Below, in pieces: positions 52,157-60,536 of a DNA stretch of 64,000 nt. The stretch comes from RGIG3701 sp031553595 (GTDB lineage Bacteria > Planctomycetota > Planctomycetia > Pirellulales > Thermoguttaceae): the NCBI GenBank assembly GCA_031553595.1, contig JAVBLI010000016.1:186001-250000 (forward strand), written 5' to 3'. Below the pieces are notes generated by a model. It was not told the DNA's origin. It saw only the letters and a program-made list of their open reading frames with translations, and did no database searches. Position numbers and translations under genes: made by a program. Numbering within the stretch: position 1 is the stretch's first letter; every line of letters starts with the position of its first letter.

Positions 52157-55100
52157 ATGCGTGAAAATTTCGTACTTTCAGTCGCGGCTCTGATTTTCGG
52201 GCGTCTTTCCGGACGTTTCCGCCGGGCGTCCGTGTGTCTGGGGCTAACGGGTGTATTTCTGACTATTATCACGTTTTTTTCATTTCCGCACACCGTGTGC
52301 GCCCAGATTTCCGCGTGGCCGGCAACGTCTGAAACCTCGATTTTTTCACTTCCCCAGCATCTTTCGGAGGAAGAATGGGCTGGCGGAGCGTGGGATCAGG
52401 GTGCCGAGCCGTTACCGAAATCTTCGCAGCCGCCGCAAATTATCGAAACTCCCGTGGAACAGGATGTATGGAAACGGGTTCAGGGGGCGGCGTATGCCGT
52501 GCCCACGCTGACGGATGACGCGAAAATGACCTTCCCACGTGCCTCGGCGGTGGCGAAAATTTCCGCTTCGGCCGAAAAAAGCACCACCTTCATGGTCGGC
52601 TCATACCGGGTGTACGTGCTGGAGGGGAACTGCGTTTTACGGCAGGGGCGGGATGTGTTCCGGGCGGAGAAAATGGTGCTCTGGAAGGATCAACACGTTT
52701 CGCTGGAGAACGCCGTGGAGCTGGGGGAGGTGGAGATTCTGACGCCGGCGGGCCATGCTGCAGATGCGGCCATGCTGGCGGAAAATGGGATTTATGCGGA
52801 AAATGGAGAGCCGCTGCTGCCCACGTATCGCGTGCTGATGTACCTGGAGGGGGAGACGGACGTTACGCTCGCCACACCCCGGGCCACTTCCCGCGTGAAG
52901 GCGAAAACGTGGCACGGCAAGCTTTTCACCCTGAATGATGTGTCTGTGAAGGCGGGCACCCAGGCCGAGCATGAGACGGAGATGGAACTTCAAGCCGCTG
53001 GGCCGGAAGGGGTGCGGGCGCTTTACGACCGTGGCACAGCCCACGTTTTCGGAGACATAAACCGCATTCTCACGCAGTGGACGCCCCCGGCGGACACCAT
53101 GGAATTACCGCCGCTGGAGGGATTTTTCGGCGACGGTTCCGCGGACATTACGCCGATGGAAAGCGTCTCGGCGATGGAAAATAGGCAGCCCACGGGCATC
53201 ACGCCGACGGTGGAAGACACGCCGCGTGCCGATTCTGGTTTCGCTTCTGGTTCCGGTGACGCTTCCATTCTGGCCCCCTCGCCCGATTTTGGCGTGGAGC
53301 GTGAAGGCCGGCCAACGCGCGAGCCTGCGGCGGTGCTCATTCCGCCGACGGGAGAGGAGATGACGGGTTTCGGCGGGCTTTATCCTTCCGGGCGGGTGAC
53401 GCCGGAAACACTTTCCGCGGCACGCCTTTTGCAGGGGGACGTTTCGGCGCTGGATCCGAATGCCGCGCCGCTGGGTGTGCCGAGCCTGACCGTGGCCCCG
53501 CGCAGCGACGTGCCCGTGCAACTGAACCTGGACACCAAAAACCAGCAGTGGATCGGCATCATCGACGGCGGCGTCAATATTATAATTGAAGGCGCCGACA
53601 ATCTGGCCGCCGACAGTATTCCAGGCGTGGACAAAATCATGAACCGTCCCGGTGCCGAAAAATTGGGAACCATCGACATTTCCGCCGACCGCGTGGTGTT
53701 CTGGTTTCCGCCCGGTATGCAGGCGTCCGGCATGCAGGGAAGCCGATTCACGAAAGAAAACATGCCGCAGGAGCTGTACCTGGAAGGGAACATCATTTTC
53801 CGCCAGGGCGACCGCGAAATCCACGCCCAGCGGATGTATTTCGACGTTTTCACAAAACGCGGCATCATCAAAGAAGCGGAAGTTTTCGCCACGCACCCGA
53901 AAACAGACGGCCTGCTGCGTCTACGGGCGAAGGAAATTCGCGTGCCGATGGACGGAATGTATGTCGCGCGCGACACATACGTAACCACCAGCCGCATGGG
54001 CGACCCGCTTTACCGCTTCCAGATGGACAGCGTCATGCTCCGCAGCCAGCAGCGGCCGAAAGTGGATCCGCGGACGGGATTACCGATCATGGATCCGCGT
54101 ACGGGCGAGCCGGTGATGGAAGGGCCGAACGAGCTGACCGGGGAGGGGGCGGTGGTGCGTGTGGGGGATGTGCCCATTTTTTACTGGCACCGATTCGCGA
54201 TTCCGCTGGAGCGCCCGACGACCATTATTAACAAATTATCCTTGCGGCAGGACTCCATTTTCGGTTTCCAGCCGATCATCGGCGTGGACGCGTATCGGCT
54301 TTTCGGCATCAAACGCCCCTGGACCGGCACTGACTGGGATCTCTGGGGGAGTTATTACACGGAACGCGGGCCGGGCTTCGGCACGAAGTTCAGTTGGGAC
54401 CGCCGTAACGATGAAGAAGTGAAGCTCGGGTGGTTCTCCGGGCCGGGGAGAGGGTACATCGATTTCTGGGGGATTTATGACAACGGCGAGGATAATCTCG
54501 GTCTGGGGCGCCGACACCTTCAGCCCGAAGAGAAATGGCGTTATCAGATCACCGGCAAACACCGGAATTTCTTCGGAAACGGCATGGAACTCAAAGCGCA
54601 AATCGGCGTCATGAGCGACCGCAATTTCCAGCAGGGATATTTCCAGAATTCCTGGTACACGGAAGCGGATCGCGCGACGCAACTGGAAGTTCGACAGGAA
54701 ACGCTGAACCGCTCCTGGAGTGTGTGGACCGATCTGCGGACGAATGATTTTCACACCCAGACGCAGCGCACGCCACAGGCGGAATTTTACTGGATCGGCC
54801 AGCCGCTGTTGCGCGACACCCTGACGTGGAGCTCGTACTCGCAAGTAGGTTACGTCCACATGTATCCCGACAAAATGCCGACGGACCCCAACGACGCGGC
54901 CATTTACAATTACCTCGACTGGGAAACGGATGAGAATGGAAATCGCCAGCCGCGCGAAGGGTACCGCATCTCCACGCGACATGAAATTTCGTATCCGTTC
55001 CAGGCCGGGGCCGTGAAAATCGTGCCGTACGTGCTGGGCGAGCTGGCCGCGTGGGGTGAAGACCTGAACGGCGATAACGCGGAACGTGCGTACGGTCAGG

Positions 55101-56008
55101 TGGGCATTCGCGCAAGCCTCCCCATGTGGCGGTTTTACGAATTCCAGAGTAAACTGCTGAACGTGAACGGCATCATGCATAAAGTGGAGTTCGACCTGGA
55201 AGCGTCTTACTCCGCGGCAAGCATTTCCGCCGACCGGCTGGTGCCGTACGACATGCTCGACGACCGCTCCGTGCTGGACTTCCGGCATCACATGGCCGCG
55301 ACGAATTTCGGCGGCTTGATTCCGTGGAAGTATGACGCCCGCAGTTATGCCATCCGCAGTAATCTCGGCGGGTGGGTGACATCCCCCAGTACGGAAATGG
55401 CCGACGATCTGGTGCTGCTGCGTTTCGGCATGCATCACCGCTGGCAGACGAAGCGAGGCATGCCCGGCCAGCAGCGAATCGTGGACTGGATCACGTTCGA
55501 CATGAATCTGAACGTGTACCCGGACAGTGACCGCGACAATTTCGGAAACGTGCTGGGCATGCTGGATTACGATTTCCGGTATCATGCCGGCGACCGCCTG
55601 ACGTTTTTCTCGTCCGGCTTTTTCGACTTTTTCCAGGATGGACTCCGTGTGGTGGATGTGGGAATGATCCTGGATCGCCCCGGCAGCGGCTCCTTCTTCA
55701 CCAGCATGCACTTTTTATCCGGGCCGGTGGATAATGTGGTGATGCGCGTGGGGTACAATTACTGGATGTCTGAAAGATGGGTCTCCACCTTCCAGGCGGC
55801 GTTCGACGTTTCCGGTAAAGGAAATCTCGGCGAATCGTTCTCCGTCACGCGTGTGGGCGAGTCCATGCTCTGGACACTGGGCGTTTCGTATGATGCGCCG
55901 TCCAGTAACACGGGCGTATTTTTCTCGCTTGAGCCGCGGTTCGGAAAACGTGGAAACGTGGCACGGAGAATCGGTATCCCCGCCCCCGGAACGCTGGGAC
56001 TGGACTGA
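52157..56008 (+). CDS. lptD: LPS-assembly outer-membrane protein LptD (OstA/Imp), enlarged N-terminal region
   Basis: 1,283 residues, against about 780 in E. coli. A long signal peptide (about 1-50, ending in HTVCAQ) is followed by OstA/LptA-like beta-jellyroll repeats (VLEGNCVLRQGRDVFRAEKM and, far downstream, LYLEGNIIFRQGDREIHAQRM). A Pro/Thr/Ser-rich region of about 200 residues lies between them. LRLRAKEIRVPMDG and GDVPIFYWHRF match the segment just before the LptD barrel. The rest is an aromatic-rich beta-barrel. Presence supports an LPS-type outer membrane. A short tandem DPRTG repeat (DPRTGLPIMDPRTGEP) is a local oddity. Confidence 0.88.
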   Translation: MRENFVLSVAALIFGRLSGRFRRASVCLGLTGVFLTIITFFSFPHTVCAQISAWPATSETSIFSLPQHLSEEEWAGGAWDQGAEPLPKSSQPPQIIETPVEQDVWKRVQGAAYAVPTLTDDAKMTFPRASAVAKISASAEKSTTFMVGSYRVYVLEGNCVLRQGRDVFRAEKMVLWKDQHVSLENAVELGEVEILTPAGHAADAAMLAENGIYAENGEPLLPTYRVLMYLEGETDVTLATPRATSRVKAKTWHGKLFTLNDVSVKAGTQAEHETEMELQAAGPEGVRALYDRGTAHVFGDINRILTQWTPPADTMELPPLEGFFGDGSADITPMESVSAMENRQPTGITPTVEDTPRADSGFASGSGDASILAPSPDFGVEREGRPTREPAAVLIPPTGEEMTGFGGLYPSGRVTPETLSAARLLQGDVSALDPNAAPLGVPSLTVAPRSDVPVQLNLDTKNQQWIGIIDGGVNIIIEGADNLAADSIPGVDKIMNRPGAEKLGTIDISADRVVFWFPPGMQASGMQGSRFTKENMPQELYLEGNIIFRQGDREIHAQRMYFDVFTKRGIIKEAEVFATHPKTDGLLRLRAKEIRVPMDGMYVARDTYVTTSRMGDPLYRFQMDSVMLRSQQRPKVDPRTGLPIMDPRTGEPVMEGPNELTGEGAVVRVGDVPIFYWHRFAIPLERPTTIINKLSLRQDSIFGFQPIIGVDAYRLFGIKRPWTGTDWDLWGSYYTERGPGFGTKFSWDRRNDEEVKLGWFSGPGRGYIDFWGIYDNGEDNLGLGRRHLQPEEKWRYQITGKHRNFFGNGMELKAQIGVMSDRNFQQGYFQNSWYTEADRATQLEVRQETLNRSWSVWTDLRTNDFHTQTQRTPQAEFYWIGQPLLRDTLTWSSYSQVGYVHMYPDKMPTDPNDAAIYNYLDWETDENGNRQPREGYRISTRHEISYPFQAGAVKIVPYVLGELAAWGEDLNGDNAERAYGQVGIRASLPMWRFYEFQSKLLNVNGIMHKVEFDLEASYSAASISADRLVPYDMLDDRSVLDFRHHMAATNFGGLIPWKYDARSYAIRSNLGGWVTSPSTEMADDLVLLRFGMHHRWQTKRGMPGQQRIVDWITFDMNLNVYPDSDRDNFGNVLGMLDYDFRYHAGDRLTFFSSGFFDFFQDGLRVVDVGMILDRPGSGSFFTSMHFLSGPVDNVVMRVGYNYWMSERWVSTFQAAFDVSGKGNLGESFSVTRVGESMLWTLGVSYDAPSSNTGVFFSLEPRFGKRGNVARRIGIPAPGTLGLD

Positions 56009-56016
56009 CGGCATGC

Positions 56017-56051
56017 TGAATTGATAATTGATAATGGATAATTGATAATTT
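56017..56051. repeat. ATTGATA heptamer run between lptD and the barrel gene
   Basis: ATTGATA, ATTGATA, ATGGATA, ATTGATA in tandem. Only one arm present. Confidence 0.75.
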
Positions 56052-56077
56052 TGTCATTGGCGGTACACGGGGTTTTT

Positions 56078-57289
56078 ATGAAACAGCGCATCCTTCACGG
56101 CCTGCTCCAGCGTTTCCACGGGAAGCGTATGCGCGGCGGTTTTCGCATTCCGCGTGTTTTCCTGCTTTTCGCAGTCATGGCGGCGCTAACTCCGTGCGTT
56201 TCTTTCGCGGACGTCATTTCAGACCAGTTAATCGCCGCCGGCGGAAACGCGCGTCAGGCGGAAACGCTCCTCAGCGCCAGCGCCGAAGCGCGAGCCGTCA
56301 TCGCGCTGGCACTGACAGACGCCGAAACCCGCCGGGCCGCCGATCTGCTTACCGGCGCGTCTTTCGCCTCCGTCCTGAACGCCCAGATGCAACGGATGGA
56401 CGTCCTGAATCAGACCATCCTCGACCAACTCGCCACGCCCGGCATGAACCGTAAGTGTCTCACCATCTGGGGCGCGGGATACGGCGGAGCGGGAAAAACA
56501 GGCACATACACGTACACCGGTTACGATTACGATCTTTACGGCGGCGTGCTGGGCCTGGAGTTTTCCGCCCTGGGGTGCGCGAATTTCGGCGCTTATTACT
56601 CCCTCGGAAAATCCTCGCTGGAATCTGCCATGGATCTCGGCTCGACGACCGTGGATACCCAGGATCACACCATCGGCGCGTACGCGAAATGGAACAGCTT
56701 CCTGCTCGGCGGGTATACCATGGTGCTGGGCAATTACGTGTTTAACGATTACGAAACCGCCAGGGCCGTCCTCGAAGAAAAATACACCGGAAACTTTGAC
56801 GGCACCCAGTGGGGCGTTTATATCGAAAAAGGCTGGAACACCGACTTGCTGTCATTCCTGCGGACGAATCAGTTTTTCGCCCTCCAGTATCACGAAATCG
56901 GCACAGACGCCTTTCAGGAAAACGGCACGGGGCTCTTGGCCCTGCAAAAAGCCAGCATGAATTACGAGTCCCTGCGCCTGTATCTCGGGGCACGCAGCCG
57001 ATTCGACTGGGGCGGATGGATTCAGCTCTCCCTGAATCTGACGTACATTTATGAATTCATGGATGAGTACCCCGCCGGCATGACCGCTTTTATAAACGGC
57101 GGAGAAAACGGAGATGGCAGCGATTTCGTCATGGTTACCGGCCGCGGGCTCGGCGACGACTGGCTGAACGTGGGGCTTGGTGCAAAAATTACCATCGGCG
57201 GTTGCATTTCTTTCATGGCCAATTATAATTGTAACTGGGGTGACTCCATCATCCACACCGGAATGGGCACCCTGCGCTTCGATTTCTGA
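56078..57289 (+). CDS. Autotransporter-type outer-membrane beta-barrel protein with short passenger
   Basis: 403 residues. The signal peptide is long and basic (cleaved near VSFA|DV). A short helical passenger (residues 50-130) precedes a barrel with alternating aromatic strands: CLTIWGAGYGGAGKTG, YDYDLYGGVLGLEFSALG, WNTDLLSFLRTNQFFALQYH, SLRLYLGARSRFDWGG. The last residue is Phe (LRFDF), as required for barrel assembly by BAM. The passenger is too short to be a typical adhesin, so it may be a porin-like remnant or a barrel for another protein. Confidence 0.8.
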   Translation: MKQRILHGLLQRFHGKRMRGGFRIPRVFLLFAVMAALTPCVSFADVISDQLIAAGGNARQAETLLSASAEARAVIALALTDAETRRAADLLTGASFASVLNAQMQRMDVLNQTILDQLATPGMNRKCLTIWGAGYGGAGKTGTYTYTGYDYDLYGGVLGLEFSALGCANFGAYYSLGKSSLESAMDLGSTTVDTQDHTIGAYAKWNSFLLGGYTMVLGNYVFNDYETARAVLEEKYTGNFDGTQWGVYIEKGWNTDLLSFLRTNQFFALQYHEIGTDAFQENGTGLLALQKASMNYESLRLYLGARSRFDWGGWIQLSLNLTYIYEFMDEYPAGMTAFINGGENGDGSDFVMVTGRGLGDDWLNVGLGAKITIGGCISFMANYNCNWGDSIIHTGMGTLRFDF

Positions 57290-57291
57290 TG

Positions 57292-57452
57292 AAAGAGTGA
57301 GCGAGTGAGCGAGTGAGCAAGTGAGCAAGTGAATGAGTGACACAGGCGAACTGCCACAAAAAATCCGGAAAACGCAAAACGGATTCTCTCCTGCCGGAAA
57401 TGCCGGCAGCGGAACACTCTTTCACTCGCTCACTTGTTCACTCGTTCACTTT
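57292..57452. repeat. GAGTGAGC-type tandem hairpin before miaB
   Basis: The left arm 57292-57341 has 8-base units (GAGTGAGC, GCAAGTGA and relatives). The right arm 57416-57452 (CACTCGCTCACTTGTTCACT) is its complement. The right arm ends two bases before the miaB ATG, so no ribosome site is possible in the usual place. Confidence 0.85.
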
Positions 57453-57453
57453 T

Positions 57454-58902
57454 ATGCCTATTACTTTTTACGTCGAAACCGTCGGCTGCCAGATGAATGT
57501 TCTGGACTCCGAGTTAATCGTGGCCGCGCTCCTGCGGGAGGGGTATCAGCCAGTGGAGCATCCGAAACTGGCAGACATCCTGCTTTATAATACGTGCAGT
57601 ATTCGACAGCACGCGGAAGACAAAATTTACAGTGCGCTGGGGCGGCTGAAAAACGTAAAAAAATATTACCCGCAAAAAATCTTCGGCGTCATGGGGTGCA
57701 TGGCCCAGAAAGACGGCGAACAGATTTTTGCACGGGCGCCGCACGTGGATTTTGTGGTCGGGCCGGGCCAAATCGCGCTCATTCCCGAGATGATTTCACG
57801 CATCCGGGCGGGTGAGACGCATCTTATCGAGCGGAGTTTGGATCGCCGGGGCCGAGATCGACATGAGGTGGAGGACAGTTTCGACTTTTTTGACCCCATG
57901 CGCGACCTGCCGGCGCGGGAGACGCCGTACCAGGCCATGGTGCGGGTGATGTTCGGGTGCGATCAATTTTGTACGTACTGTATCGTCCCGCGGGTGCGGG
58001 GGCCGGAGCAGAGCCGGTCGATGCACGAAATTCTGGCGGAGGTGGAGCAGCTTGTTTCGCAGGGCTGCCGGGAGGTGATGCTGATCGGCCAGACCGTCAG
58101 TAAATATCGCGACGAAAAGGGAGGCCGGCTCTCGGATTTGCTGGAAAATGTGGAAAAAATTGCCGAGCGTTCCAGCCTGGCCCGCATCCGTTTCGTGACC
58201 AGCCACCCGACCAGTATGACGCCGGATCTGCTGGACGCGGTGCGTGATTTGCCACACGTGATGCCTTATTTTCACGTTCCGGCCCAGAGCGGCTCCGACG
58301 CCGTCCTGAAACGCATGAACCGTGGGTACACCGTCGCGCGATACCGTGAAATGCTGGACGAAATTCGTGAAAAAGTCCCCGGCGCGTCCATCACGAGCGA
58401 TTTTATTGTGGGATTTTGCGGCGAAACGGAGGAGGATTTTCAGCAGACCATGCAACTTACACAAGATGCGAGGTTTAAGAACAGCTTCATCTTTAAGTTC
58501 AGCCCGCGTGAGGGAACGAAAGCGTACGAATTGTTTGCGGATGATGTGTTGGAGGCCGTCAAACGGCGGCGAAATAACGAGCTGCTGGCTCTGCAGAACC
58601 GCATCAGCGAGGAGGATAATCGGGCGATTTTTGGCCAGGAGGTGGAAATTCTGGTGGAAGGGCCGAGTAAAAACGCCAAAAAACTGCCGATTTTCGGCCA
58701 AAACGCAGATGATTCCGACGACTCCACTGAAATGTCGGCCGGGGAAGGCGAGGGAGATACGCCCGTCCAGCTCACAGGCCGAACGCCCTGCGACCGAATC
58801 GTGGTTTTCGACGGCCGAGCTGATTTTGCGGGCACGCTGCAAAAAGTGAAAATCGTGCAGACCAGTGCCTTTACACTTTTCGGCGAATTGGCGGAAAGCT
58901 GA
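57454..58902 (+). CDS. miaB: tRNA-2-methylthio-N6-dimethylallyladenosine synthase MiaB
   Basis: A 482-residue radical-SAM methylthiotransferase acting on A37 of tRNA. N-terminal cluster cysteines are Cys12 (TVGCQMN), Cys48 (NTCSIRQHAEDK) and Cys82 (GCMAQ). The radical-SAM motif C-x3-C-x2-C is Cys169, Cys173 and Cys176 (GCDQFCTYC). SHPTSMTPDLLDA and HVPAQSGSDAVLKRMNRGYT confirm MiaB. The TRAM domain at the end contains an acidic insertion of about 35 residues (AKKLPIFGQNADDSDDSTEM and following). The start codon directly follows a repeat hairpin. The longer upstream frame is read-through of the repeat. Confidence 0.95.
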   Translation: MPITFYVETVGCQMNVLDSELIVAALLREGYQPVEHPKLADILLYNTCSIRQHAEDKIYSALGRLKNVKKYYPQKIFGVMGCMAQKDGEQIFARAPHVDFVVGPGQIALIPEMISRIRAGETHLIERSLDRRGRDRHEVEDSFDFFDPMRDLPARETPYQAMVRVMFGCDQFCTYCIVPRVRGPEQSRSMHEILAEVEQLVSQGCREVMLIGQTVSKYRDEKGGRLSDLLENVEKIAERSSLARIRFVTSHPTSMTPDLLDAVRDLPHVMPYFHVPAQSGSDAVLKRMNRGYTVARYREMLDEIREKVPGASITSDFIVGFCGETEEDFQQTMQLTQDARFKNSFIFKFSPREGTKAYELFADDVLEAVKRRRNNELLALQNRISEEDNRAIFGQEVEILVEGPSKNAKKLPIFGQNADDSDDSTEMSAGEGEGDTPVQLTGRTPCDRIVVFDGRADFAGTLQKVKIVQTSAFTLFGELAES

Positions 58903-59166
58903 CAGAATTGTCGCCGTTACGATTTCTTTATTTTTCCTGTCTTTACACATCCGTGTCTCCCCCCACACTCCGCGTTTAGCGTGTTTTGCGCCATTTTAAC
59001 CTAAAGCGATTTAAAGATAAAAGTTCATCACAAATATAACCGACATAATATTTAATATTAGTGATTCTCACCGAATGCGTTCATTCCCATGGCGGAGGGC
59101 GGGACGGTGGCTGAACCGGATATGTGGATCTTGGCGATCAGAACTTTAGGTTAATCGAGGGTTAAA

Positions 59167-60288
59167 ATGCGTAAAAATTCCATCTTTTTCTCACTTGTGC
59201 TGGCTTTTTGCGTGTTTTCGATGATGGGCTGCACGCCGCATGGCGACACGGAATCCGCGTCGACGTCCTCGACGGAGGCCGCCTCGGCACCCCGGCCTGT
59301 CAGAAAACGCCTGTGTTCGCTGGTAATCATCGGCAATCTGGGGAATATGGACGTCGACATGGCGATGAACGGGTTCGCCAACGGCCCGGCCGCCTACTCC
59401 GCGATGGCCCCGAAGGATGAAAAACGGCCGAAAAGCGTGATGTCTTCGCTGCTGGATTTCGACGACGATGAGTCGGGCGCGGAGCTTGACGAACTGATTC
59501 GTCAGCAGCGGCAATTGCTGGAAATCGACATGCCTCGCAGTGCGCGGGAGCGTCAGGTGCCGTCGATGTCGATGAGCACGACGACGGGTCGCGCGGCCGC
59601 TTCCCCGGTGGCTGACGCCGACGAAATGGAGCAACTGCCCGAGCTGCCGACGGATTATGTCCCTGCCGGTGTCGGCGGGGCGGCGAATGCGGAAGACACG
59701 GAGAGTGACGCGTATCTTTCGCAGGAGCTGAAAGAGGATATCGCCGGGGCGCTGTCCCGCGGAATCAAGAGCGGCATGGGCGACTCCACGACGGAAGAGG
59801 GGGACGACCAGCCGGTCAAAGAAACCCCTGGCGTGCGGGTGGGGCCCATGGCGAAGCCGCTGTCCGATGAGGAATTGGTGAAAAAAGCGGCTGCGACCAA
59901 AGCCACCGCCGTCGAGACCGAATCGCCGAAAGAGAAACGCCTGACGATCGAGGAGCTCGACCAGACCCGCGAGGAACATGTCAAGGAATTTTTGCGGCTG
60001 AACCAAAACGTTCCCGAAGCCGTTTTGAAAGATATCTCCAACAACAATTTTCAAAATTACTCCGTCTGGTTTGGCCAGTCCAACTCCGGTGTTTATTATG
60101 CGGTACGTTATTTCGAGTATGTGGGTGAGGATTTCGAACGGGATTATTTCATGCTGTATACCTCGGCGGCGTTCAAAGCCTGGATCGAAGAACAGCAGAA
60201 ATATCTGCATCCGACGGGCACCAACGATTTCATGAGCCCGGACGTTTGGCTTGAAATGACTCAGCAGTTCCACACGACGTCGCTTTAG
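59167..60288 (+). CDS. Lipoprotein with C-terminal L-rhamnose-mutarotase-like (RhaM) domain
   Basis: 373 residues. A signal peptide with lipobox SMMGC places a lipid anchor on Cys22. A long Ser/Thr/Asp/Glu-rich linker (25-260) precedes a C-terminal domain of about 105 residues. In it TREEHVKEFLRLNQNVPEAV and NYSVWFGQSNSG are followed by a strand containing YFEYVGEDFERDY and an FH near the end. This arrangement matches RhaM, a small alpha/beta-barrel dimer that interconverts anomers of L-rhamnose and is normally cytoplasmic. Catalytic His/Tyr residues were not all verified. TTAATCGAGGG precedes ATG 59167. Confidence 0.75.
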   Translation: MRKNSIFFSLVLAFCVFSMMGCTPHGDTESASTSSTEAASAPRPVRKRLCSLVIIGNLGNMDVDMAMNGFANGPAAYSAMAPKDEKRPKSVMSSLLDFDDDESGAELDELIRQQRQLLEIDMPRSARERQVPSMSMSTTTGRAAASPVADADEMEQLPELPTDYVPAGVGGAANAEDTESDAYLSQELKEDIAGALSRGIKSGMGDSTTEEGDDQPVKETPGVRVGPMAKPLSDEELVKKAAATKATAVETESPKEKRLTIEELDQTREEHVKEFLRLNQNVPEAVLKDISNNNFQNYSVWFGQSNSGVYYAVRYFEYVGEDFERDYFMLYTSAAFKAWIEEQQKYLHPTGTNDFMSPDVWLEMTQQFHTTSL

Positions 60289-60345
60289 CATGCGGTGTTG
60301 TGGCGTGAAATAAAATAAAGCACATTAAATTGCGGGTTAAAATCG

Positions 60346-60385
60346 CAGCAGCCGGGGGAAAATAATGCCCGGCTGCTGTTTTTTT
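60346..60385 (+). terminator. Rho-independent terminator sharing the dispersed-palindrome core
   Basis: CAGCAGCCGGG (60346-60356) pairs perfectly with CCCGGCTGCTG (60368-60378), followed by seven T. The same 11 bases form the ends of copies A-F, so this is the minimal form of that family or its ancestor. Confidence 0.9.
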
Positions 60386-60426
60386 GGAGAAAAATAAATA
60401 TTTTCAAAATATTGACGAGGGAATTC

Positions 60427-60455
60427 TTGTAAAACGTATGAAGATTAGGTAGAAT
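60427..60455 (+). promoter_or_regulatory. Promoter of the TonB-like toroid gene
   Basis: TTGTAA (60427-60432), 17-base spacer, TAGAAT (60450-60455), leader about 75 bases. Confidence 0.5.
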
Positions 60456-60536
60456 ATATATTAAGGTGTGATCGTTTAAGTATTATGCGGATTTTATTTT
60501 TATTTTAGATAGCTCTTTTCGTTTGAGGGTGAAATT

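Noticed and set aside
54236..55711. Minus-strand ORF of 491 codons
   Set aside because: Antisense to lptD, typical shadow composition.
27696..57452. CRISPR arrays suggested by repeated short units
   Set aside because: Units are only 7-9 bases, degenerate and without spacers; arms form inverted repeats, not direct repeat-spacer arrays. No cas gene.
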